Shown here: positions 7,358 to 14,311 of the stretch, piece by piece
Position numbering within the stretch: position 1 is the first letter of the stretch
How the letters are laid out: each line of letters starts with the position of its first letter
From: Bacillota bacterium
GTDB lineage: Bacteria; Bacillota_G; Limnochordia; DTU010
Assembly (NCBI GenBank): GCA_012799255.1
Contig: JAAZLQ010000056.1
Span: 1 to 28,497 of the forward strand
Length of the DNA stretch: 28,497 nucleotides
Reading direction: 5' to 3'
Notes under the pieces: generated by a model
Database searches by the model: none
What the model was told of the DNA's origin: nothing
Seen by the model: only the letters and a program-made list of their open reading frames with translations
Program-made: the position numbers and the translations under genes

Positions 7358-8165
7358 AGAAAATGGGTTTTGGTATCGACTGGGCAGTGGTTTTGTAATC
7401 GGTTTAGCTATGGTAATCCCGGGAGTAAGCGGTGGTATTTTAGCTATGGTTTTAGGACTCTATGAACCCATTATCGCTGCCATAGCCAAGCCTTTAGAAA
7501 ACTTGCGGGAGAATATTAGGTTACTAGTACCTTTGGGCTTGGGGGCAGCCAGCTGTTTGCTCCTCCTAAGTCGAGTGTTGGAATTTCTATTTTCTGAACA
7601 TCCACTACCAACCCTCTACTTCTTTTTCGGTCTGGTGGTTGCTGGTCTGCCAACGGTAGTGAAGATAGCCAATGTTAAGGGATTTCGCTTGTCGTATCTA
7701 GTTAGTCTAGCGTTGGGGATCTCATTAATAGTCTTTTTTACCAGACTACCAGCTTATTTTGGTCAGGGAGTAGCGCTCACCTCCAACTTTTTCAGTTCGG
7801 TCCTAAAGGGAAGTCTAATGGGTGTGGGGCTGGTGATACCAGGGTTAAGTGCTTCTATGTTACTAATAGCCTTTGGCTTTTATGAGGAACTGCTTAGAGC
7901 AGTGGCTCAGTTTAACTTACACATTCTAGTTCCGGCAGGTTTAGGGGTAATTCCAGCGGTTTTCCTTGCTTCCAGATTAGTTAATTGCCTTTTTAATTGG
8001 AAACATGGTCATGTCTATTATGCTATACTAGGTCTCATGTTTGGTTCCTTAGCTGTTGCTTTTCCAGGTTTACCCAGGACTGCCCTCGAACTGTTAGTTT
8101 GTTTGGGTCTCTTTGGAAGCGGAATGTGGGTAGCTTCTGTTTTCAGTAGTGAACAACTGAACTAA
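7350..8165 (+). CDS. popT: DUF368 family membrane protein, PopT-type undecaprenyl-phosphate translocase
   Basis: A 271-residue polytopic protein of the DUF368 family, whose studied members (PopT) recycle undecaprenyl phosphate across the membrane for cell-wall and surface-polymer synthesis. It shows the family's internal duplication: MVIPGVSGGILAMVLGLYEP (residues 21-40) and the related VIPGLSASMLLIAFGFYEE (162-180), each with the re-entrant IPG-x-S motif. In the second copy SGG is changed to SAS. About eight membrane helices are present. Translation starts at GTG 7350 inside the end of the fnr-like gene, suggesting translational coupling. The gene symbol follows the characterised family and the exact role here is inferred. 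Confidence 0.85.
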   Translation: MARENGFWYRLGSGFVIGLAMVIPGVSGGILAMVLGLYEPIIAAIAKPLENLRENIRLLVPLGLGAASCLLLLSRVLEFLFSEHPLPTLYFFFGLVVAGLPTVVKIANVKGFRLSYLVSLALGISLIVFFTRLPAYFGQGVALTSNFFSSVLKGSLMGVGLVIPGLSASMLLIAFGFYEELLRAVAQFNLHILVPAGLGVIPAVFLASRLVNCLFNWKHGHVYYAILGLMFGSLAVAFPGLPRTALELLVCLGLFGSGMWVASVFSSEQLN

Positions 8166-8177
8166 GGAGTGTTGGAA

Positions 8178-8834
8178 ATGTTGAATGTGCACAAGTTCTT
8201 TAGTTGGGAGGGCTGCCCCACCCCTGATGTTTTTCTGGAGGTGCACTATCCATGGGAAGTCCTAGCCTACATTCCTCGGCTTATTGACGAGTTGCTCAAA
8301 GACAAAGGCTCCAATTACACACAAATTGCACCGGGAGTCTGGATCGGGGAGGGAACTACTGTCGCGGACACTGCCCGATTTCAAGGATCAGCTATTTTTG
8401 GAAAAAACTGCGAAATAAGGCCCAATGCTTATGTGCGCGGTAATGTTATTGCCGGTGACGGGGTGGTGCTTGGTAACTCCAGCGAAGTAAAACAGTCTAT
8501 CCTTTTCTCCAAAGTACAGTTACCCCACTTTAACTATGTGGGGGATTCGATCTTAGGGCGGGGAGTCCACTTGGGAGCAGGTGCCATCATCTCTAATTTT
8601 AAATCCACGAAAGAACCTGTTAAGGTTAGGGTGGGTGAGGAAGTAATAGAAACCGGTTTACGTAAACTCGGTGCCATTTTAGGAGACGAAGTGGAGATCG
8701 GGTGTAACGCAGTATTAAACCCCGGAACTCTAATCGGGGCTAAGACTGTGGTCTATCCCCTCAGTTCTGTCCGGGGCTATATTGCCGGAGGTATGATCTA
8801 CAAAGGTAGTGGTGATATCGTCCCGTATACTTAG
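8178..8834 (+). CDS. Left-handed beta-helix (hexapeptide) protein related to the GlmU acetyltransferase domain
   Basis: A 218-residue protein dominated by hexapeptide repeats from about residue 48 to 205, for example IAPGVWIGEGTTV, AIFGKNCEIRPNAYVRGNVI and ILGDEVEIGCNAVLNPGTLIG, which form a left-handed beta helix. HFNYVGDSILGRGVHLGAGA followed by the loop with ISNFK resembles the acetyl-CoA side of GlmU (family pattern H-x-x-YxGD...G-x-NxGAGT), but the pyrophosphorylase domain is missing. It is probably a sugar-nucleotide or amino-sugar acyltransferase, or a regulatory homologue. The frame opens at GTG 8169, but that codon overlaps AAGGAG (8164-8169); ATG 8178, 8 bases after it, is the real start. 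It follows the DUF368 gene by 12 bp and overlaps the convergent kinase gene by 4 bp. Confidence 0.78.
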   Translation: MLNVHKFFSWEGCPTPDVFLEVHYPWEVLAYIPRLIDELLKDKGSNYTQIAPGVWIGEGTTVADTARFQGSAIFGKNCEIRPNAYVRGNVIAGDGVVLGNSSEVKQSILFSKVQLPHFNYVGDSILGRGVHLGAGAIISNFKSTKEPVKVRVGEEVIETGLRKLGAILGDEVEIGCNAVLNPGTLIGAKTVVYPLSSVRGYIAGGMIYKGSGDIVPYT

Positions 8835-10165
8835 TTTGCCGGTAGATGCTTCTGTTCATCCACCGACGAGACTGGGAGAGTAAAGATAAACTTTGTTTGT
8901 TCTGGGGAGCTTTCGTAGGTCAGCGCGGCCCCCAGTTCTCGCGCAATTTGGGTGCAAATGGCGAGACCCCAGCCGTGATTGCCCGATGGATCCTTCTTTG
9001 ACGTAACCCCACCACGAAACATCATTTTTCCGTCCCAGGGGTTAATCTCCGGACCGTTGTTTGCCACAATTAGCAAACGTTCGCCTAGCGTTCCCCTTGA
9101 CCAGGTTAATCTTACTTTGGGATCAGTCTGGTTCTCTACTGCAGCAAAGGCGTTATCCACTAAGTTCATGATAACTTTGGGCAGAAGACGCTGTTCTGTA
9201 AAACTCTGCGGTGGATTTGCCACGATTTCCACAGAGAAGTCAATGTTTCTCCGCTTAGCCTCCAGCTGCTTCAGTTCCAGCACAGTCATCCAGGCGTCAG
9301 TGGGTAATGTGGCATAATTATAGCGATCTGGTAATTTGGCCGCGCTATAGGCGATAGAAGTCAAAGCGTCATCCGTTCTTCCCATTTGTACATAAGTGGA
9401 GATCAAGGTTAACTCATTGAGCAGGTCATGACGTTCTTCCCTCAAGGTCCTTAAGGCTGCGTCCTGAACCACACGTCTTTTTTGATGGTATTGGAGGACC
9501 TTCTCTGCCTTGCGCTCTTTAGTCATGTATTGGTATAGTGTAACACCAAGGACCGGTAGTGCAATGACGTAAGTTCTAAAGAAAATCCCTAAGTAAGTGA
9601 GCTGTACCGGGAACGTTGTGCCAAGACGTGGCGCTCTCAAAAAGCAGATAGTGGGTATTATCACAAATGTTGTTAACCAACCACCATAGTTACATATTTT
9701 CTCGTTCTCCTCGCAAGTCTTTGCTCCGCAGAGATCTTTTAGAACGAAAAAGAGTGCTAAGAAAAGTGTGGGGAGGTAAGCGGATATGGTCAGAGAACGT
9801 CCCAGGATGCTGGATATAAACCAATTCTGAGCAGGCGGCGAGTAGCTCAAGAAAAAGGGTGGAAAGATAAGTTCACCGAGGGCAGTAAGGGCAAGAGGTG
9901 TAAGATAACAGAACAGAGCGTCAGGGAAGAGATCTGCAGAGAAAACCCACATAAAGTGTAAAAGATGGGTTATGGACAAGAACACGAACTGCAACTCTGG
10001 AACTGGCAAGATAGAGGTAAACAATACTATGGAGGCCGTTTGCAGCAGCGAGAACAATATTATTTTTTCTCGAGGCGTGGGGCGACCAAGCACCCGTAGA
10101 CTGCCAAATACTTGGATAGCAAGGAAGAAGAATTGAGCAAGTGTCCGTCCAACCCAAACATACAT
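8831..10165 (-). CDS. Membrane sensor histidine kinase, Spo0B-type phosphoacceptor
   Basis: A 444-residue sensor kinase. Residues 1-215 carry about seven hydrophobic helices without a recognisable extracellular sensor domain. The dimerisation region has EERHDLLNELTLISTYVQMG (residues 243-262) with phosphoacceptor H246, the R-H-D-x-x-N pattern of the Spo0B/CitA/DcuS type. The ATPase domain has the N box NLVDNAF (334-340), NNGPEI in place of the usual D-x-G-x-G G1 box, and GWGLAIC (398-404). No response regulator lies beside it, so it is an orphan here. The start is ATG 10165, with AGGAG 9 bases upstream; an in-frame TTG at 10171 is too close to that site. It is downstream of alaX with a 67-base gap. 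The signal sensed is unknown. Confidence 0.85.
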   Translation of the reverse strand: MYVWVGRTLAQFFFLAIQVFGSLRVLGRPTPREKIILFSLLQTASIVLFTSILPVPELQFVFLSITHLLHFMWVFSADLFPDALFCYLTPLALTALGELIFPPFFLSYSPPAQNWFISSILGRSLTISAYLPTLFLALFFVLKDLCGAKTCEENEKICNYGGWLTTFVIIPTICFLRAPRLGTTFPVQLTYLGIFFRTYVIALPVLGVTLYQYMTKERKAEKVLQYHQKRRVVQDAALRTLREERHDLLNELTLISTYVQMGRTDDALTSIAYSAAKLPDRYNYATLPTDAWMTVLELKQLEAKRRNIDFSVEIVANPPQSFTEQRLLPKVIMNLVDNAFAAVENQTDPKVRLTWSRGTLGERLLIVANNGPEINPWDGKMMFRGGVTSKKDPSGNHGWGLAICTQIARELGAALTYESSPEQTKFIFTLPVSSVDEQKHLPAN

Positions 10166-10232
10166 TAGCAAACTCTCCTCGACATGAATTTTCTAACGGT
10201 AGGTTCGACACTGCCCAATTATCCCCTTCAAT

Positions 10233-11399
10233 TTATTTGAAAATTTCATTTTGGAGAAAGTCGACAAAATCCTGCAATTGCTGGGCCTCTGGAAAAAAGA
10301 CCTGAGCGCTGGATGAACTCCCGCCACCCCTGCCGCCAAGTTCCTTTCCTTGTTCCTTAATGAGCTGTCCTAAGTGAACACCTTGGGGTAGATTGTGAGA
10401 CAAGACCAAGCGGTCACCTAGGTTAATAACTACACTTCCCGTGGTTAGATCAAGAATAGATCTGGCTAACTGCTGAGCCTCTTCTATGCTGGCATTGGGT
10501 AGACTCAGATAAAAAGGACTTTGTTGCTCATTCACAATGGCTTGAGCCTTGAACTGCAAAAGTTCCATGCTTAGCTCAGATAGTTTCTTTTCTAATTCTC
10601 GTTTGCGCTCAAGTTTTAAAGCAATACGTCCTTCCAGTTCTGCTTCTGGCACAGACAAAAGAGCTCCCAGGTTACTGCAAATATCCAATTTGCGTCTGTA
10701 ATCTATGAAAGCTCTCTGGCCGCAAAGGAAGTACACCCTGGTCATTCCTTTGTAGGTCTCGGTCTTGGTTATCTTGAGCAACCCAATCTGTCCGGTCTTG
10801 CTCACGTGGGTGCCAGAGCAAGGTGAATAATCTAACCCTTGTATCTCTACGATGCGCAAAGGTCCTTCAACATCTGGGAGTTTGCGGAGGCGAACACTAG
10901 TGAGATCTTCTGGTGCTAGAGTATAGGTTAGGAGCGGTAGATCTTCGAAGATCACCTGGTTTACCTTGGTTTCCACTTCAATTTGCTTCTCTCGTGGCAA
11001 GGAAGATGTAGAAATGTCAATGCTGCAATACTCTTCACCCAGATGAAAACTATCAGTCTTATAGCCGTACTGATTGTCCAGGATTGCAGATAACAGGTGT
11101 TGCCCGCTATGCTGTTGCATATGATCCAATCTGCGATCCCAATTTAATACACAGTACACTGAATCTACCTCTAAAGGTCGTTCTAGGACATGGTAAACCA
11201 CTCGATCCTGTTCAAAGACATCCAGTACGGGAATGTTGTTGATCTGGCCCAAATCGTGAGGTTGACCTCCACCTGTGGGGTAAAAAATCGTTTCTTCCAA
11301 CACCACCAAATGCTTTCCATCCTCGTGGTGCTTAGAGATTACTTTGGTGTTTAGTTCTCGCATCCAGGGGGCCGTGTAGTAGCGTTTAATGATGATCAC
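10233..11399 (-). CDS. Alanyl-tRNA editing protein, AlaX-L type
   Basis: A 388-residue free-standing editing protein related to the C-terminal half of alanyl-tRNA synthetase; it hydrolyses mischarged Ser- or Gly-tRNA(Ala). Residues 38-47 (IFYPTGGGQP) form the N-terminal subdomain motif. The zinc and active-site ligands are visible as HSGQH (H97 and H101) and CSGTH (C194 and H198). A coiled segment (about 255-285) leads to a C-terminal DHHA1-like domain with the glycine-rich stretch GGRGGGSSSSAQVF, which marks the long (AlaX-L) form. The start is GTG 11399, with AAAGGT very close upstream, so the exact start is somewhat uncertain. The PAP2 gene ends 12 bp upstream on the same strand, indicating cotranscription. 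Confidence 0.9.
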   Translation of the reverse strand: MIIIKRYYTAPWMRELNTKVISKHHEDGKHLVVLEETIFYPTGGGQPHDLGQINNIPVLDVFEQDRVVYHVLERPLEVDSVYCVLNWDRRLDHMQQHSGQHLLSAILDNQYGYKTDSFHLGEEYCSIDISTSSLPREKQIEVETKVNQVIFEDLPLLTYTLAPEDLTSVRLRKLPDVEGPLRIVEIQGLDYSPCSGTHVSKTGQIGLLKITKTETYKGMTRVYFLCGQRAFIDYRRKLDICSNLGALLSVPEAELEGRIALKLERKRELEKKLSELSMELLQFKAQAIVNEQQSPFYLSLPNASIEEAQQLARSILDLTTGSVVINLGDRLVLSHNLPQGVHLGQLIKEQGKELGGRGGGSSSSAQVFFPEAQQLQDFVDFLQNEIFK

Positions 11400-11411
11400 T
11401 ACCTTTCAGTT

Positions 11412-12275
11412 TTAGTTCGTAATGGTGGTTACGGGTCGCTTGTACCAACCTAGCTTCATGAAGGCGAAGGGGGCACCAAGAGAAGCCCAAAGACCAAGCA
11501 GGCTGTAGCGAACTATGACACTAATACCAGTAGGAAGCCAACCTACAAGGGGTTTGAGGGCAATTCTGAGCAAAAAAAGCACAGCTAAACCTAGAACCAG
11601 TTTAGCAATGTTCTGCACAAGTGAACCCTCTTCTTCGAAATCCACGTAGATTAATTCGAAACGATAACCAATCAGCGCACCTAAGATGAAGCCAACTGTC
11701 ATGGGGCCATCTCCAGTGGGGTGTAACAAATAGAGTGCAAGTGCTGCTAAAAACGAACCTAGAATCCATTTACGCAGGTCAATCCTGGTGAGGTCGATGT
11801 GGGCAATCCGGGAGTAGGCGAAGAGCAAACAAAGACCAATAGCTATCCCACCTATGATATCTATAGGCCAATGCACCCCTAAAAATATACGGGAGAAGCT
11901 GATTAAAGCAATCATTACAGCGGCTCCCACATAGGCTAAGGGAGTTCTCAGTTTCAGAGCCAAGAAACCCCAAAATGCTGTGCTTCCCTGGGCATGGCCA
12001 CTGGGGAATGAGTAGCCTTCTTGGGTGACAAGTCTTAACTCCCTAGGAGGACGTTCTGTCATAAAGATGTGCTTAGCTCCCGAGTTCAGATAGGCAGACA
12101 GAATAAAGAAGACGGAAAAGCGAAAACCAAAGTGTTTGTCCACCAGCCAGTAGATTATTGGAATTGCCAACATGTAGAACTCTAGCGAACCAAAGGAAGT
12201 GATGGCAGTGAAAAAGGCAGTGAGGACAGGAGTAGCATACTCTTGTGCCCATAAGATTACTGTTAAATCACTCAT
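11412..12275 (-). CDS. PAP2-family membrane phosphatase
   Basis: A 287-residue membrane protein of the type 2 phosphatidic acid phosphatase superfamily, hydrolysing lipid phosphates or pyrophosphates at the outer membrane face. All three signature motifs are present: C1 KHIFMTERP (residues 68-76), C2 PSGH (91-94) and C3 SRIFLGVHWPID (128-139), including the catalytic histidines H94 and H135. The C-terminal half adds several helices with no known motif. Possible substrates include undecaprenyl pyrophosphate, phosphatidylglycerol phosphate or sphingolipid-like phosphates; the sequence does not decide. An AGAGGAGG lies about 12 bases upstream of the ATG. It heads the minus-strand cluster PAP2, alaX and kinase. 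Confidence 0.88.
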   Translation of the reverse strand: MSDLTVILWAQEYATPVLTAFFTAITSFGSLEFYMLAIPIIYWLVDKHFGFRFSVFFILSAYLNSGAKHIFMTERPPRELRLVTQEGYSFPSGHAQGSTAFWGFLALKLRTPLAYVGAAVMIALISFSRIFLGVHWPIDIIGGIAIGLCLLFAYSRIAHIDLTRIDLRKWILGSFLAALALYLLHPTGDGPMTVGFILGALIGYRFELIYVDFEEEGSLVQNIAKLVLGLAVLFLLRIALKPLVGWLPTGISVIVRYSLLGLWASLGAPFAFMKLGWYKRPVTTITN

Positions 12276-12337
12276 AACTAGCTAGGCCTCCTCTAAATAC
12301 ATACTTAATGATCTGTATTCGTAGCGTTGGAAATTTG

Positions 12338-12368
12338 TCCTCCCTGGAACTTCTAAAGGAGGATTTTT
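12338..12368 (+). terminator. Terminator-like hairpin between divergent PAP2 and hemolysin III genes
   Basis: TCCTCC (12338-12343) pairs with GGAGGA (12358-12363) across a 14-base loop and is followed at once by T5 (12364-12368). It is oriented to stop plus-strand transcription upstream of the hemolysin III gene, where no plus-strand gene precedes it, so it may be an attenuator in that gene's leader. Confidence 0.4.
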
Positions 12369-12419
12369 ATCGCCCAAGGGGGAAGAGTAGAGGAATCTAG
12401 ATGACGGGAGTTGATTTTG

Positions 12420-13073
12420 ATGAGCCTGGTAAGATTTGTAGGGAAAATCAAGGAACCGGTAAATGCCCTGACTCACTTTGCCATGTTTCTTTTCGGCTTT
12501 GTTGCCTTAGGTCTACTGATCTGGAAAGGCTGGGGCTCAGTTGCAGGGGTGACAGTTGCCGTTATTTTCGGTGTGAGTATTATCTTGCTTTATGGGGCCA
12601 GTACCCTCTATCACTGGGTCAGAACAACCCCCAAACGGGAACTGTTACTCAGGAAATTTGACCACATTTCCATTTATATTCTAATCGCTGGAACTTACAC
12701 GCCAGTGTTGTACCATGGTTTAGAAGGTCTGTGGCGTTGGGTGATGTTGGCGGTTATCTGGGGACTTTCCGCGTTGGGTGCCGCAATGAAGGTTTGGTTG
12801 GTGGAACTACCTCGTATTCTCACCGCTGGTTTTTACTTGCTCTTGGGATGGCTGGCGGTTATCCCCTTTGGACAACTCGTTCAAACTTTGGCCAGACCTG
12901 CGATTTACCTACTGATTGCAGGAGGGGTGGCCTATACCATCGGTGCAGTGATCTATGCCACAAAAATCTTCAATTTCTTCCCGAAGCGTTTTGGCTTTCA
13001 CGAGATCTTTCATATCTTCGTGGGTTTAGGAACAGTACTCCACTTTCTGATGATCTACCTTTTTGTCGTCTAA
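12420..13073 (+). CDS. Hemolysin III / YqfA family membrane protein
   Basis: A 217-residue protein with seven predicted membrane helices, of the hemolysin III/AdipoR-like family (PF03006). Family motifs are EPVNALTHF at the N terminus, STLYHW, KFDHISIYILIAGTYTP around residues 80-97, and HEIFHIFVGLGTVLHF near the C terminus; the spaced histidines are the proposed metal ligands of the family. Despite the name, most bacterial members are not shown to be toxins and may act in membrane lipid homeostasis. The frame opens at TTG 12411, but ATG 12420 sits 9 bases after the ribosome binding site CGGGAG and is preferred. An MFS gene follows 27 bp downstream. Confidence 0.87.
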   Translation: MSLVRFVGKIKEPVNALTHFAMFLFGFVALGLLIWKGWGSVAGVTVAVIFGVSIILLYGASTLYHWVRTTPKRELLLRKFDHISIYILIAGTYTPVLYHGLEGLWRWVMLAVIWGLSALGAAMKVWLVELPRILTAGFYLLLGWLAVIPFGQLVQTLARPAIYLLIAGGVAYTIGAVIYATKIFNFFPKRFGFHEIFHIFVGLGTVLHFLMIYLFVV

Positions 13074-13100
13074 CGTTAACAATGTAAGTTAGGGAGAGTG

Positions 13101-14291
13101 ATGATCCGATTGTCAAAGTATAAGGATGTTGTTCTTGTACTAATCATTACCGTGCTATACCATACTATGAACCAGATGTTTGTCCCCACATTACCCTTGT
13201 ATATTACCGATCTGGGTGGAAGCGAAGTGGTGGTAGGCGTTATCGTGGGCCTTTTATCTCTAGGCTCCATACTAGCAAAAGTCTATTTTGGTAGACTATC
13301 CACTCGCTTTTCTAACCTTCTCGTATTACGTATCGGGCTTGTTACTGCAACCATCGTCCTCTTCTTGTACTTGCCTTTTCTTGGTTTTGCTTTTTTGGGC
13401 TTGGTGCGCTTGTTACAGAGCATAGGCTTAGCGGGTTACGTTACGGGTGGGCAAGGAGTACTTTCTGAGAACACTAAACCTGCAAATCGTGGTTTGTTCT
13501 TTGGCATTTTTACAGCCATGATCGGGATGGGGATGATGGTTGGCCCACTTTTGGGGAGTTTTCTTGCAGATAAATACAGCTATGACCACCTATTCTGGGG
13601 AGCTACTTTAGTAGTCGGGTTAGCAGCAGTTTTGAGTTTTTTCATGGATGGGGGAGCGGGTGTAGAAGTTAAAGCCCAGGCAGATCTAGGAAAGGACTAC
13701 AAACCACATTCTCCTTGGAAGAACCGTAACCTGTTGGTAGTAAGTGGCGCTATGCTCTTTGCTGCTACTGTGATTGGTGCCACCTCATCTATGCTTGCCC
13801 TGCATGCTAGGGCGGTGGGGATCATGAATCCTAGCTTGTTTTTTGTTATTTTTGCTCTCACCTTCACTTTGGGGAGCTCGTTATCAGGGTACCTATCGGA
13901 TCGTTTTGGTTATAATCGACTAATCATCCCGGGTTTTTGCCTCTTGATCCTGGGACTAATGCTCTTAGCGGTACTAAACGGATTGATCATCTTAACTGTG
14001 GCTGCCATTTGTGCCGGTTTGGGTCTTGGTGGTGTCAATGCTGTATTGTTAGCTATGGTTCCCGGGTATAGTGTCAAGGAAGTTGATGCAGGTAATGATT
14101 TAGCCTTCTTTAGTAACGCCTTTGACTTAGGTGTTGTTTTCGGTTCTTTAGGACTCTCCTGGCTAGCAGCCAGATCATTTGGTGTTTATTGGTTGGCGGT
14201 TGCCGTTCTAAGTGGTCTTGGTTTATTGCTCTATTTGAAGTTTAACCCAGAGACACAGCACAATAAGCATAGCGAAAAGGCTCAGGTTTGA
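13101..14291 (+). CDS. Major facilitator superfamily transporter
   Basis: A 396-residue transporter with about 12 membrane helices. The first half shows an MFS motif A equivalent in the loop after helix 2 (KVYFGRLSTRF), with N-terminal FVPTLPLYITDLGG; the second half repeats the pattern at SGYLSDRFGYNRL. GTG 13098 and ATG 13101 are adjacent in frame; ATG lies 4 bases after AGGGAG and is chosen. The substrate is unknown, though the arrangement resembles drug or metabolite exporters. It lies 27 bp after the hemolysin III gene, and its TGA stop falls in the loop of a terminator hairpin. Confidence 0.87.
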   Translation: MIRLSKYKDVVLVLIITVLYHTMNQMFVPTLPLYITDLGGSEVVVGVIVGLLSLGSILAKVYFGRLSTRFSNLLVLRIGLVTATIVLFLYLPFLGFAFLGLVRLLQSIGLAGYVTGGQGVLSENTKPANRGLFFGIFTAMIGMGMMVGPLLGSFLADKYSYDHLFWGATLVVGLAAVLSFFMDGGAGVEVKAQADLGKDYKPHSPWKNRNLLVVSGAMLFAATVIGATSSMLALHARAVGIMNPSLFFVIFALTFTLGSSLSGYLSDRFGYNRLIIPGFCLLILGLMLLAVLNGLIILTVAAICAGLGLGGVNAVLLAMVPGYSVKEVDAGNDLAFFSNAFDLGVVFGSLGLSWLAARSFGVYWLAVAVLSGLGLLLYLKFNPETQHNKHSEKAQV

Positions 14292-14303
14292 CCTGAGCCT
14301 TTT
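14275..14303. terminator. Bidirectional terminator between the MFS and ABC exporter genes
   Basis: A perfect 12-bp inverted repeat, AAAAGGCTCAGG (14275-14286) and CCTGAGCCTTTT (14292-14303), with a 5-base loop that contains the MFS stop codon. Flanking A and T runs let it act on both strands, serving the convergent MFS and ABC genes. Confidence 0.85.
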
Positions 14304-14311
14304 GCTTTGGA

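Noticed and set aside
8169..8177. GTG 8169 as the start of the beta-helix gene
   Set aside because: The codon overlaps the ribosome binding site AAGGAG that serves ATG 8178.
9921..10211. Minus-strand 96-codon frame over the start of the sensor kinase
   Set aside because: It overlaps the N-terminal membrane helices of the kinase in another frame, without homology.
12401..12661. ATG-started frame of 86 codons overlapping the hemolysin III gene start
   Set aside because: The hemolysin III frame carries clear family motifs; this one does not.
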